Assembly (NCBI GenBank): GCA_949710005.1
Contig: OX453277.1
Location: 2,831,001 to 2,895,000 of the forward strand
DNA from: Ricordea florida
Taxonomy: Eukaryota > Cnidaria > Anthozoa > Corallimorpharia > Ricordeidae
Direction of reading: 5' to 3'
Length of the DNA stretch: 64,000 nucleotides
Made by a program: the position numbers and the translations under genes. Shown in pieces: positions 53,196 through 64,000 of this stretch. Each line of letters begins with the position of its first letter. Position 1 is the stretch's first letter. The notes beneath the pieces were generated by a model. That model did not search any database. It saw only the letters and a list, made by a program, of their open reading frames with translations, and was not told where the DNA came from.

Positions 53196-56100
53196 ATGAC
53201 AAGTCTGTGGATGGGAGACGTGAGTCTGTTTTCTTCAATCTATGAACGCCTGTCGTTAAAAGTAGCACTGTTATAGTATTTTTCGTTGTATTTCTAATGG
53301 TATTTGATTCAAACTTATTTCGTCGACAGCTTGACACATACATGAATGAGTCATTCATCACCAGTGCCTTTGCTGCTATGGGCGAAGCCGTTGTTTCTGT
53401 AAAGATGATTAAAAACAGATCTACAGGGTAAAATGTGCTATGTAATTACAACTTCACAACATTTTAAGTAGGTTTTACTCCTCGAACCATAAAAAGTCAT
53501 TACAATGAGGCAACTTATCGAACTTGGGCTCTCCTACAAGCTTGCTGATTGGCTCAAATGGCTGTACTTTATTAGAGTCCAAAGGACAGTGCTGACGAGA
53601 TTCAGCGTGGGCGCTAAAAAAAACAAAACAAACAAACAAACATGGGAAGTTTATCAAAAATAAAAGCTCGTTTTTGTGGAAAATCGCTACTTTATTATAA
53701 AACAAATAAATAAGCCTCCAATGTATGTTTCCCCCTACACTTCTTTTGTGCTCTTGTCACCTCTTTTGTGCTTTATAACAGAACAAAGCGCACTGGAGGC
53801 TTATTTATTTGTTAAATATGGCTAGCTCTAACTTTGTTTTAACTTTAAGCCAGATTTGAAGATGCAAATTCTCCGTAGTGGCTCCATACATTTCACATTA
53901 CACCAGAATGAGAAAGAGTCTTAGAATATCAAGCAGGGCTTAATACTGGGGATCATTTCCTTATGTTCTCATTACCTACCTTACAACTTTTGTAGTGATA
54001 TCTCTAGGTTAATTTTATAGTGTTTGCTATCGGACATCAGGGGCAAATGTATAGTGATAGATTATATCAAGTTTTGTGATGTTATAATGACCCTCCAACA
54101 CTTGTTTTAAATGAAATTAAATATAAGATACTGACGAAGTATGTTGTCCAGATAGCTGTGTATTGGTCCAGTTCTTTTTTTTGTTTTTACTGGTAGAGAC
54201 CCCATTGAGTCCTATCATAGTCATAACAAAGGGCTACAATGCCAGTTTACAGTCACTAAATGGAAAAAATGCAAAAAATCTTTTCTCTCTGTAAATTTAC
54301 AGAAAATACTGAGTGGTGCCACCTTGCTTTCTCTGATGACCAATCACAGTGCAATATTCGGTATATCTGATCTGATCTTAGAGCCAGGCATGACATAATA
54401 TAGGTAGCAGACTAAGACCCAGTGTTATGGGTAGATAACGGCAAAGTTTCCATGTGTATTGGTGGAGGCTCATGTGGATCTTAGCTTTGCTCTTGCTGTT
54501 TTGTTCCTTTTTACAGTTCTCCTGCTGGTTACTGCTTTGTTGACTTTGGGGACTACTCTGTATCTCAGAAAGTTATGAGCAAACTGAATGGTTTACCTAT
54601 ACCAGGAAGTAATCCAGTAAGTGACTTAGCATAGAGGAAAACATTGTTGCAGTAATAGGCTTTTTCTACAGTCCAAATGAAAGCAAGTTGGTTTATAACT
54701 TTTTGTAATGAAAGGGATGAGTAATACAAGTTTTTCTTTTTTTTTTGTAAGTGAGATTTTCAATTTATTTTGGGAACATTAAAAGTAACTCAGTTTGGTA
54801 AATGCCTTACCACTTTCAAGAACCTTCTCTCTTGCTGCACCAAAATGTTGGGACAAGACTGTGTTTATCAGTTTACCTTAACTTTAATATAGTGTGTTTT
54901 CTCAATAAGTGAAGGATCGTTGCCATTATGTTTGCCACTTGCATACAAGTTGTACATTAAACTGTGATAATCCTTCACTTATTAAATGTTTTTCCACATT
55001 TGCATATATGAAAAATCTTCATATGTTTGCATTAGTATGTTTACCAGTATGCTCTACCGGTATACTATGAACTCACACAGGACCAGCTCCTGGTTGGCTT
55101 GATAGCTCAGTTGGTTAGAGCATTGCACCAGGATTGCAAGTTTATGGGTTCAAATCCTGTTCAAGCCTGAATTTTTTCAGGTCTTTGCAACTGCTTAAAG
55201 TTACATAACTGTAAGGATCTTTTTTGAAATTAATTATTAAGTATGTTTACTATTGATTCCTTATTTGCCTTCTAGTTGAAAAGGTTCAAGTTAAATTGGG
55301 CAACATATGGCAAAGACTCTTATACACAGTATGTCTGAAATAGTTTGCTTGATTTTTGCATTTTTTTGTTACAGTTATTATGCAGGGGCCGGTTGTTTGA
55401 AGGCCGATTAGTGTTAACCCAGGGCTAAATTTTAACATGGGTTTCTTTTCCTCTTTTTAAAAAGCGTTTTCACTGATAACTTTCTCTATTATATTCAGAG
55501 CATGCAATCATCAAATTGTATTCAAAAAGAATTATACTCTCAGAATTATTAAGCTCTCATATCTGCATTTAAATTTTTTTTCCTTTTGTGCATCATACAA
55601 TAGCCACCTACCTGTATTCAATCATACACATGCTCTAAATTCTAGTGAAAACCCTGGTCACTCTGAGAAACATGTGCCATTTTATGCTATCAAGACTTAA
55701 AGGTTGATTAAAATTTCCTAATTTATAACAGCTGTTTTTGATTTCTAGGAGTCCAGAGTACTCAATATTTGTGGGTGACTTATCTCCAGATGTTAACGAC
55801 AATGCTTTACAGGTGCAACCGAATTCTGTCTTGCAGTAGTTAAACATGTAAACATTAAGATCTCCCCACTCTAGTGTAATTTCTGCACTCATGTACAAGT
55901 TTGTTTGTCTTTAGAAAGTTACCGTATTTACTCATGTATAAGTCAACCTTTTATGACCAAAAAATCATCCCAAAAAATCGCCCTTGACTTAAACACGAGT
56001 CATACACAAAGACCTGACCAAGCAATCCAAGACATTAGCGTAACAATTGCCTGAAATCCATTACGAAAACCAAGTTTACAACACCAGTTCTAATTGTGCT

Positions 56101-59100
56101 CGAGTTTTGTCAGTTTTCGGCACATTTTTCGTCAACAAAAAAGTGTGAAATTCTAAATGTTACGTGGTTTAAATGCAGACCTTCTGGAGGTGATTTCTAT
56201 TGTGTCTTTTGATCTGTAGAGCAGACATTTTTCTTAAAGCTTTGCGGGTGTTTACGGTGCTGAACTTTTGTTTTCATCAAATGATTACAGTAGCTTAGTG
56301 ACCTGGCAAATGCTGTTGCTTGCATGGTCTTGTTGTAAATTGAAGTTCTCGTGTGTGCTTAAATCATGATGATATAAACAAGTCCTAATAAACTTCACAG
56401 CACATGATTACATTTTGCTCTGCTTCTTTTAATTTACCGGGTTTTCAGTATATTCTAAGGAAGAAAAGATTAACTTTTTTGGAAGTTTCTATTGGACTGA
56501 ATTTCACTACTTTAACCAGAAATGATGAAAAATCCGATTTTTGACCTTGAGAATGGGGGGTTGACTTCTACACGAGTTCGACTTATACACGAGCAAATAC
56601 GTTACTTGTTACTTGTAGCTTTTCAAATCAAAATACGTTATTATTATAACTATTATAACTTTAGACTTACTATAGTGTGAAAGGAAGATAGAGCTAATAT
56701 CATAAATTAATACAGTGAAGTAAAACAAGCACAAGCAATGAAACAAAATAAATGAAAAGGAACTAAAGACAGAGCTAAACGGTGGATAGACTTATTGTAC
56801 AGCTTAAATTAGTGTTAATGTTGCTAAATGCGAGTAACAGATTGTGGAATAAGACTAGCATGTTACTTTTATCTATCAACAGGAATTTTTTCAAAGGAAG
56901 TTCCCAAGTTGTAAAGCTGCTAAAGGTAATTTGATATATTATGTGTACACCCTTCTTAGCCAATTATTGAATACTAGCTTTGTAAACATTCACATGTTTT
57001 GCAGAAAGATTATTGATAATATTTGATTACTGTAAATTAATAGTATTATTATTGGTATTACTAGATTTTTTTTCTCCAACATCCAAAAGACTCCAACTGA
57101 CTGCGGTTAAGATTCCTCTCTCTCTCTAGTAATGTGCTGTCTTAAATGATGTGCACATCTTCCTGATTTTGGGTACTTTTTTACCTTCAGTTGTTCTAGA
57201 TCCTGCTGGAAACTCCAGGTAAGATTTTACTCTTTACATCCTCTAAACATTTACTTTGTTAGTCGCACACTGTGGTAAAAGACAGAGCCACATACACTCT
57301 CTATACATAGTTTGATGCTATGGTGGTTAAATAAATGAATGTAGCCTGAAAAATTATTTAACCAGCTTAGTATCAGCCTTTGTCTGATTGTATATGTGGT
57401 TGCAATGTGGTCATAATTATGGACTAATTACCGCAATAACTCTACCTGTTTTCTCTCCTTTCAGAGGTTATGGTTTTGTGAGATTTTCAGATGAAATTGA
57501 GCATAGACAAGCCATGATTGACATGCAAGGGGCAATCGGGTGTGGTTCTAAACCGCTGCGAGTTAGTGCTGCAACACCAAAAAGGTACAGTAATTATCAT
57601 GTTCACTGTACAGACAATGCAGTACTTGACTTTGAAAAGTTGTGGGAGGATTGTTTCTTCAAGTCACAGTTTTGAAACAAATTTTTCATCAGCAGTCAAA
57701 AAAATCCCAATTACCGAGGAGAGCACCTCCTAAGATTTCCCAAGCAGTACAACAAAACTTTTCTTGTAAAAGATCGTTGCAGTTACGTGAGCAACTCAAG
57801 CAGTTGCAAAGATGAGATTGAACTAAAGAATTCAGGCTTGAACGGGCTTTGAACCCGTGAACTTGCGATACGGGTGCAATGCTGTAATGGGTTTGAATCC
57901 CATTCAAACCTTAATACTACTATATATGAAATTTCTGTACTTTGATTGGCTGAGAGCAGTGGTATTTCTACTTAATTTGAAATACCTACATGTGAAAATT
58001 ACAAACCTTTTGCGAGTAGTAGTATAAACAAATAATAGCATGATTTGTACGTGATATTTGGCATAAATACCCCTCGAGATATTTCAAAATTGTCTCAAAT
58101 TTCACTCGCCTACGGCTCTTGAAATTGCGTACAACAATTTTGAAATATCCCTCGTGATATTTATACCAAATATCACTACAAACCATGCTATTAACTATAC
58201 TAATTTTTTTCAAGTCTCGTCTTTGCAACTGCTTAAGCTGTTCACATAACTGTGACGATCTATTAAAATCTTTCTTCTGCAGTTGATGTATATGAAATTT
58301 TCATATATTCGCATTCAAATTTTTTTTCGTCTTCCATTCTTAATTATTACTACAGGCTTTAAATTGCTTGCTATTCTTAATCAGGCCGCAAACAACGACA
58401 GCCAACCCTGCAAGTACTTACAGCACTGCTACCACGGCAAGTCAACAGTATGTACAGCAGTACCAACAGTACCAGCAATATCTGGCTGCCTGGCAAGGAT
58501 ACCAGCACCAGCAACAACAACAACAGAACCTTCAACATCAGCAGTACTATCAGCAATACCAACACTATCAACCCTATGGACAGACTGCTTACCAGCAGCC
58601 CACAGTAAGTGTGTGTGCGTCATGTCAGGGCTGCATATTGGTCAACTCGTCCTGGTCAATAAAAACGGAAAAAAGAACGAGACCAATAAATAGCGATCGT
58701 CGAATTTTCAACTTAAATCAGAAGGTGTAATCACAGAGCACCGGTCTCTATAAGCGTTTAACTAAACTGACGTTTTGAAAACTAACAGGTTACTAAATAT
58801 AATCATGAAAATGTACCCAAACGGGGTATAAAATACATAACAGTGGTGGGATTATACTCTTTTTCAATAGAGAGTTGGAAACAATAACTAATGACAAATT
58901 ATCACATCAATATCCAGCCATCTTGACCCAACAAGCTTGGTCAATGAAGGATTTCGTTTCGATTTCTTTCGCCGGACAACGCGGGTAATCCCGAACGGGC
59001 AAGGTCTTAAAAATAAATAGAGAGGAGGGAGAAAGGACGTAAAAAAATAGGGAGACGGGAGAACCAGGAGAAGTAGCCTGAGAAGGGAGGAGAGAGAAAC

Positions 59101-60928
59101 GGTAAAAAAAATAGAGATTAGGGGAAAAGAAGGGCTAAAAAATACGGAGATAAGATAATGAATTGCTTGATCCTCTCCCATCCACCGGTTGCTTTGCCAC
59201 CGTTCCTGAATTGCCACGAAAGCCTGTGTCACTTAGTAAGAGTTCTCATTTACCCCTGCAGACTTACGAAGAAGCTGTTACAGTGGATAACACTGCGGAA
59301 GGTGATATTTTTCAATCCACTTTTCCAGCAAGTGTTTCTGTTTTGTGGGTGAACGAGTTGAAATTACAGTAGATCCTAATTATGACCTCTTACTCCCATC
59401 TCAATTTTTACCTTCGGTAGGGAGGGGCGGGGTGGTGGCACTCATTGACATTCAGTCTAGTGGAAAGGGCTAATTCCGCGTGGTGGCAACTTTTGGCGCT
59501 AAAACTTTCCGCTGTTTTTTTTACTCATTGGTAGACTGGAGGAATTGGGGCCCCACAATAATAATTAAGGGCTCGTTTAACCAGCACCACACCATAGCTC
59601 TAAAACGGAGCTATTTTACAAGGAATGAACGGAGTGGTGACTACATGAAAATTGAAAAAAATTCCTGAAAACTTGCTTGACCAAAAGAACTGTCGAATAT
59701 CGCCATATTATCTGAGGTCGGAGGAAGAAGTTGAATGTCATATCTGATTCTAGTTAACAAAGTAACACCAAACATGAACCCCCCGTGCGACTTATTTAAG
59801 TTACGTTTCGAAACCGATGGGTTGCTAGTGCGTTGCCAGGCGAAATCAGTTAACTCCCGAAGCCAAAGTAGATTCAAAACAAACACTGACCTGAAAAATT
59901 TTAAATACCCCACGTTATTATGCACAGTGGTAAAAGGGTTTCGTAGTCCCTGCGAGAAACTACATTTTTAATTTTCCTCTCTGCGTGCTCTCGTGTTGAT
60001 CATGAAACGGGATCTTCCCCCGTAGACCTTTATATTCTTGTTGAGCTTCTTGCATTTCGTTCACTTTCAAAACAGGAAATACTTGTGTAACTGAGACTCT
60101 CTTTGACTTCTCTTTGGTATCGATCGGTGGCAAGACTTTCGTGTCGTCAAATAGTTGATAAGCATCGGTGTCGCACCATCTCTTGGTAATAGCATAAATT
60201 GTATTGTTCAGCTAGGCGCTAATCTTTGTTAATGTATCTACGTATTCGTATTTCAGTAGCAATGAACTAGTACATGGTGTTACTATATTTTGCTAACACA
60301 TACACACAGGAGGGGAGATATTTCTAGATAATATATACACAAGATTATACTTCCATGACATATTTCTGAACACTTCATTGCCCGCTTTCAACCTTCTTTT
60401 CGACATGTTTGGTCCGTCTGAAGGTTTATAAACCCAATTTTCGTTTTATTTTAGACCCTAACCCACCTCTGGACATCGAAGAAGAGAACAGAGCACTAAT
60501 GGCGACCGAATCAGTAAGTTGAGCGTTCAAGATTTGCCCTCGCATTCCTACGATCCAAGTGGTAATTCTCCCTAGTGTGTGCCACACCCTTCCTTTAGGG
60601 GTGGGTCTCTCATTCGTTTTTTGCCTCTCCCTTTGAGTGTTCCGCGCATTTCTGTGGGTGCGTGATTTTTGGAATGATCCGGATTACTAAGGTCATGGTG
60701 CATCAAAAGAACCGATCAATTCTTGTCCAGAGTGGATTCATCGGTTCCTTTGATGCTTTGTGATCCGAGCGATCTCGTATCACAAATCCAAATCCAAATC
60801 ACACCAAAGAAACGCACCTGTAACTCTTGTGTGTTTATCCGTTGCAGGAGTTGTACTATGAGTTGGAACAATCAAGATGGCAGCCGGTGGAAACATCCAC
60901 TTTAGCACCTAAGCCTGTTATCTCTTAG
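53196..60928 (+). CDS. TRNAU1AP: tRNA selenocysteine 1-associated protein 1 (SECp43)
   Basis: Twelve exons join without frame error: 53196-53219, 53330-53427, 54517-54616, 55276-55328, 55749-55812, 56883-56925, 57191-57218, 57465-57584, 58385-58604, 59262-59301, 60455-60513 and 60848-60928, giving 309 residues (the human protein has 287). It starts MTSLWMGD, as the family does. Two RRM domains follow (about 3-85 with AGYCFVDF; about 93-176 with SIFVGDL and RGYGFVRF), then a Tyr/Gln-rich region (about 178-250) and the conserved C-terminal segment ending in ELYYELEQSRWQPVE. The protein binds tRNA-Sec and takes part in selenocysteine synthesis and incorporation. The Gln tract in exon 9 is longer than usual. 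Introns carry SINEs and MITEs. Confidence 0.92.
53702..53811. mobile_element. Short MITE, 110 bp
   Basis: Inverted ends CAAATAAATAAGCCTCCAA and GGAGGCTTATTTATTTG enclose a centre with CTTTTGTGCT repeated. In an intron of TRNAU1AP. Confidence 0.75.
54930..55235 (+). mobile_element. tRNA-derived SINE, best-preserved copy
   Basis: A tRNA-like head at 55097-55168 has an A box (TAGCTCAGTTGGTTAGAGC) and a B box (GGGTTCAAATCC), followed by the body (TTTTTTCAGGTCTTTGCAAC). A preceding block (about 54955-55020, CCTTCACTTATTAAATG) is body sequence from another copy. Confidence 0.75.
55923..56601. mobile_element. MITE with CGTATTT-CTC-TGTATAAGTC ends
   Basis: Inverted ends CGTATTTACTCATGTATAAG and CTTATACACGAGCAAATACG. 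The subterminal GTTGACTTCTACACGAGT matches the other end as well. About 680 bp in an intron of TRNAU1AP. Confidence 0.75.
57780..57910 (-). mobile_element. tRNA-derived SINE fragment
   Basis: On the minus strand: B-box region GGGTTCAAAGCCCG and body (TTGCAACTGCTTGAG). Head partly rearranged; another body piece lies at 58215-58320 on the plus strand. In an intron of TRNAU1AP. Confidence 0.65.
57920..58205. repeat. Inverted-repeat element around ATTTTGAAATATC
   Basis: GATATTTCAAAATTGT and ACAATTTTGAAATATC face each other, with ATATTTGGCATAAATA / TATTTATACCAAATAT outside and CATGATTTGTA / TACAAACCATG further out. Probably a MITE. Confidence 0.65.
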
Positions 60929-61751
60929 TGCGAATGTTCTTCTTGGGAATATTTTAGTCTCTATTAAAGATGCTACCATATTTATGAAGTTCCCTTTTCT
61001 TCGTATTGACTGTTTCTTGTTTGTTATATTTGTTCTTGTGTAAATAAGAACTTGGTTGGTACTCATGGACCCTTGTCCTCGGTTCCTTTTATGCATCATG
61101 ATCCGTGTAATCTCGGATCACAAATCCCAGATCCGGTTCATACCAACACACACTCTAAGAGATGGTGAAATTCTTGAAGAATATTAGTGTGCTAATGAGG
61201 CAACCTAAAATTACTAATCAAAGCAAACGAGAACAATCACAATACAGTTTTTTTATTTACATCGTCATCATTTTATCTTGTTTAAATATCAAATAGAAAC
61301 AGAAATACTGTATTACCCCACGGTGAAATGTAAACTAACTCATGATAAACCGTATATGGCAAACACTCGCCATTTTGAATCCAAACCCTGTCGATTTGTG
61401 ATCATTTTCTCTACACTACTCCGCAAGTAAATCTCTGTGGTGCTCACTGAGGAGAATTACTACAGCGATCTTGGGTTTAGCTTTAGAACTTCCGAACTTA
61501 CTGTATAACGCTAGAGCAACAAAACGGTCGAACTTTGCTCAATTATTCTCAGCTAAAATTCATAAAAGTCCTAGTACTCCGAAATTTCTGACGGCAGGTG
61601 GGGTGAAACCTCGGCATATTTTGGAAAGGAGTCACTTGCTTTGCTGAAATTGAACAGATAAATATTCTAATGCAAGGATAATTAAATATTCTTTGTATTT
61701 TTTTTTTTGCGTTGGGTACTGAGAAATTCTTTATCAAGTACGTACGAAGTT
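60929..61751. other. Convergent 3' regions, no gene seen
   Basis: Lies between the stop codons of TRNAU1AP (plus) and the coiled-coil gene (minus). GATCCGAGCGATCTC-type text near 60760 recurs in diverged inverted form near 61105, so a small inverted element overlaps the last TRNAU1AP intron and exon. Confidence 0.45.
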
Positions 61752-64000
61752 TCATAAATCGAAACGCCTTTCAGAGGGGGATAAATCTCTCAGTCGCGCT
61801 ACCTCTTCCGATGACTTTACCATATGACGGTCAACGTATTCATCAACGTTCAGTAAATATACGCCACCGATGTACTCGTTCCTCTGCGTATAACGCGAAC
61901 TGAGCGTCGTTTTTCCTGCCACAGCTGGCTCCGATCTTACTGAAGTGGGCGAGTCAATTCCACTTTCTTTAGAAGCTTTTCTTTGCAAAGGAAAAGAGTC
62001 TACAAAACGTAGTGACGCGAAGGAACTTGATGCGCTTGCACGAGGTCCTTTGCGTTTTCTTGAAGGATCGGCCTCTTTCCCTTGTAGGGTTGCACGCGAA
62101 TGCAACTCTTTGGGATAAGAGGCAGTTTGTGATTCAATGCGGGAAATGTCTGTAAAATTCAAGAGTTCAGTTCCTTTATCAATCCCGCGCGATGTTGATG
62201 TGCGTGGGTGAGTTCCACGCGTGAGCGTGTAATCAAAACCCGGTTTACGCAGCCAGTTGAAATCCAGCTTAGAAAGGTGTGGAGTATCTGTTGCGCAAGA
62301 TTTGTTGGATTTTCCGCTGAAGGATTCAAAATCGGTCGAATTCGTACCTCTGGTGTGAACTTTCCGCATGGCATCCTTCCCAGTTAGATCTGACGAAGCC
62401 ACGCCAAGCGCAGAAATCTGTTTTAGTTCTTCTTCCAACTTCATTTCCCAATCATCGTCGAAGTTTTCAAGTCCTTCAATGGACTGCGTGCCGTACAGTT
62501 CAACATCTGAATCGTCGTCATCCAAACTAACATCCAATAAGGACGAATCGTTAACAATCCCTAGATCAACATCAGAATCGTCGGAGCTGAGATCGAGCTC
62601 TGACATTTCAACATTCATACTACGATCTCCAGCCATTTTCTCCTTCTTTCGTGACGGGCGCTTGGATTTTTGACGCCATGTCTCCTTAGGCCTGGTCACT
62701 GAATTACCTTCTCGTTCCTGCCTCCCTCGAGAGAGCCATTCATCGATTGCTTTGTTGGTCGTCTTCGGTTCTTTCATTTCTGCATCCTTGGTCTGAGCGT
62801 GCAGCCGAGATATCACGCGTGGTAACTCGATCGGCTTCTCTCGCCGGTCGTTTTTGTACTGCTCTACAGGTCTAGTCGAGTGAGCTGCTTGTGGGAATTG
62901 ATTTTCCATTCTGAAGTCTGTAAAAGCTCTGTGGTCTGTTGGTCGGGGTGAAGATTGTCGTCGTAGCATCCCGTCTAACTCATCCTTCCTCTTGCTGTCC
63001 GCTAGAATTTCCTGCTCCCTCTTCAGTTCAAACTCCTTTTCTCTAAGCCTCCCGACCCACTTTCTTTGTAGGTCTCTTCTTTGTGTTGTCAACTCGGTCT
63101 CCAACTTGTCCTTTTCCTTCATTTCCATTTCAAGACTCTGTTTTTCCTTGGAATGTCTCTCAAGCGCCACTTTTTCCAGAGCGATCCTTGCGTTCAAGTC
63201 TTCCACTTGCTGTCTCTTAAGGGCCAGCAGTTCCTTTTCTCGCCGTATGTTTTCCTCAATAATACTCTCATAACATTTAGATCGTGCGCTGTCTGATGGA
63301 CTGCTCTGTGAGCTGATGTTTGCTAGCTGCCTGGAGATTTTCTCTTCTACGGCTTTGTGTTTCTCTCTGAGCTGCCAAAGTCGTTGAACCAACACTTTTC
63401 TTTGTTGCTCCAGATGATGTAACTGGCTTTGAAGCATGTCTTGAAGCCTGCGGTCCGTAAATTCAGCAGACTCTATCATTGCCTTGATCTCACTCATCAT
63501 GTTTTCTGTTTCCAGAATATGAGCTTTGATGTCTTCTTCCTGCTTTAATTTATTTTCTCGGAGATCTTGCAGCATGCCTACCACGCTGTCCTTGCTGGGG
63601 TGCCTCGTGCCGGGAGACAAGGAAACAGATAAGAGGCCGTCGTTTTCCAGCGATGTCTTGCTCGTGTCTCCTAGAAAACCGAATCTTGTCTTTAAATCGA
63701 GAATTTCTTGCCTCAGTTTTAACTCGAGAGTGTTTTTCTCTTTCACCAATTGTTCCATCAACTTGATAAGCTGTAACACATGGGAGCCTTCGCTTAGATC
63801 CGTCGATTCCTCCCGACCATTTGCGACTAGCGAAGGTCTATTGATTAGTTTCTTAAGATTTTCATTTTCTTTTTTTAACCTTTCATTTTCCATCTGGATC
63901 TGCTCAGCTGTCCTCTGACTAATACCGCCCCATGAACTTCGGCCCTTAGCAATTTCCTCTCGGAGTTTACGATAAAGTTCCGAATTTTCCCGCCGAAGGT
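61752..64000 (-). CDS. Long coiled-coil protein, 5' end outside window
   Basis: The frame is open from the right edge (about 748 codons visible) to a stop at 61752; the methionine nearest the start of the long stretch (63893) is internal, since the upstream codons continue in frame with heptad-like text (ENSELYRKLREE). No intron is needed within the window. The N-terminal half is predicted coiled coil, rich in Glu/Lys/Arg/Gln. The middle is basic and then strongly acidic (Asp/Ser-rich, around DLSSDDSDVDLG and SLDDDDSDVELYG). The C-terminal part is Ser/Thr-rich and ends in SPSERRFDL. The family is not recognised; cytoskeletal, ciliary or centrosomal scaffold proteins have this form. A single long exon is unusual next to the finely split neighbour genes. 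Confidence 0.75.
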   Translation of the reverse strand, partial: LRRENSELYRKLREEIAKGRSSWGGISQRTAEQIQMENERLKKENENLKKLINRPSLVANGREESTDLSEGSHVLQLIKLMEQLVKEKNTLELKLRQEILDLKTRFGFLGDTSKTSLENDGLLSVSLSPGTRHPSKDSVVGMLQDLRENKLKQEEDIKAHILETENMMSEIKAMIESAEFTDRRLQDMLQSQLHHLEQQRKVLVQRLWQLREKHKAVEEKISRQLANISSQSSPSDSARSKCYESIIEENIRREKELLALKRQQVEDLNARIALEKVALERHSKEKQSLEMEMKEKDKLETELTTQRRDLQRKWVGRLREKEFELKREQEILADSKRKDELDGMLRRQSSPRPTDHRAFTDFRMENQFPQAAHSTRPVEQYKNDRREKPIELPRVISRLHAQTKDAEMKEPKTTNKAIDEWLSRGRQEREGNSVTRPKETWRQKSKRPSRKKEKMAGDRSMNVEMSELDLSSDDSDVDLGIVNDSSLLDVSLDDDDSDVELYGTQSIEGLENFDDDWEMKLEEELKQISALGVASSDLTGKDAMRKVHTRGTNSTDFESFSGKSNKSCATDTPHLSKLDFNWLRKPGFDYTLTRGTHPRTSTSRGIDKGTELLNFTDISRIESQTASYPKELHSRATLQGKEADPSRKRKGPRASASSSFASLRFVDSFPLQRKASKESGIDSPTSVRSEPAVAGKTTLSSRYTQRNEYIGGVYLLNVDEYVDRHMVKSSEEVARLRDLSPSERRFDL

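Noticed and set aside
55097-55168. A tRNA gene (A and B boxes, tRNA-like termini)
   Set aside because: The sequence continues into a SINE body, similar diverged heads recur at four other places, and the anticodon arm does not pair properly. It is a SINE head, not a working tRNA gene.

Overview
This window looks like nuclear DNA of an anthozoan cnidarian, most likely a stony coral. It is AT-rich, has spliced genes with GT-AG introns and animal proteins, and is full of short transposon relics. One Maverick/Polinton carries gene families I associate with cnidarian genomes. The species cannot be named from the sequence alone.

Layout. (1) 1-32.6 kb, minus strand: two tandem paralogous genes coding for small beta-trefoil-like proteins. 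Gene A (exons 136-242 and 1216-1375) runs off the left edge. Gene B has three firm exons (9813-10094, 10975-11096, 14605-14773) and two probable 5' exons (16829-17002, 32409-32567). Its conceptual product has about 301 residues: a charged, signal-less leader of about 111 residues, then a domain that I read as IL-1/FGF-like (cytokine superfamily). Its introns hold two truncated LINEs, a MITE and a whole Polinton. (2) 17037-31095: a 14.06-kb Maverick/Polinton with about 193-bp terminal inverted repeats that look identical, AG/TC ends and a 6-bp target duplication TACCAC. It has integrase, packaging ATPase, a candidate capsid protein, a protein-primed type B DNA polymerase split by a frameshift, and a set of small hydrophobic or coiled-coil proteins. 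Most of its genes follow a shared box TTTAAAGAT at a nearly constant 18-25 nt before the start codon. (3) 35.7-43.5 kb, plus strand: a receptor with three Ig domains, one transmembrane segment and a TIR domain (IL-1R-like). (4) 46.1-51.0 kb, plus strand: a seven-exon phosphatidylinositol synthase-like gene (CDIPT). (5) 53.2-60.9 kb, plus strand: a twelve-exon TRNAU1AP (SECp43) gene. (6) 61.75-64 kb, minus strand: a long coiled-coil gene that runs off the right edge.

The most interesting reading is that a cytokine-like gene (B) and an Ig-TIR receptor gene lie head to head, with their presumed 5' ends about 3 kb apart. IL-1R-like receptors are known in cnidarians, while IL-1-type ligands are, as far as I know, described from vertebrates. 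The ligand assignment is inference from pattern, exon phase and context; it needs profile searches and structure prediction.

The rest is intergenic or intronic sequence rich in MITEs, tRNA-derived SINEs, LINE 3' tails, fold-back elements and simple repeats.
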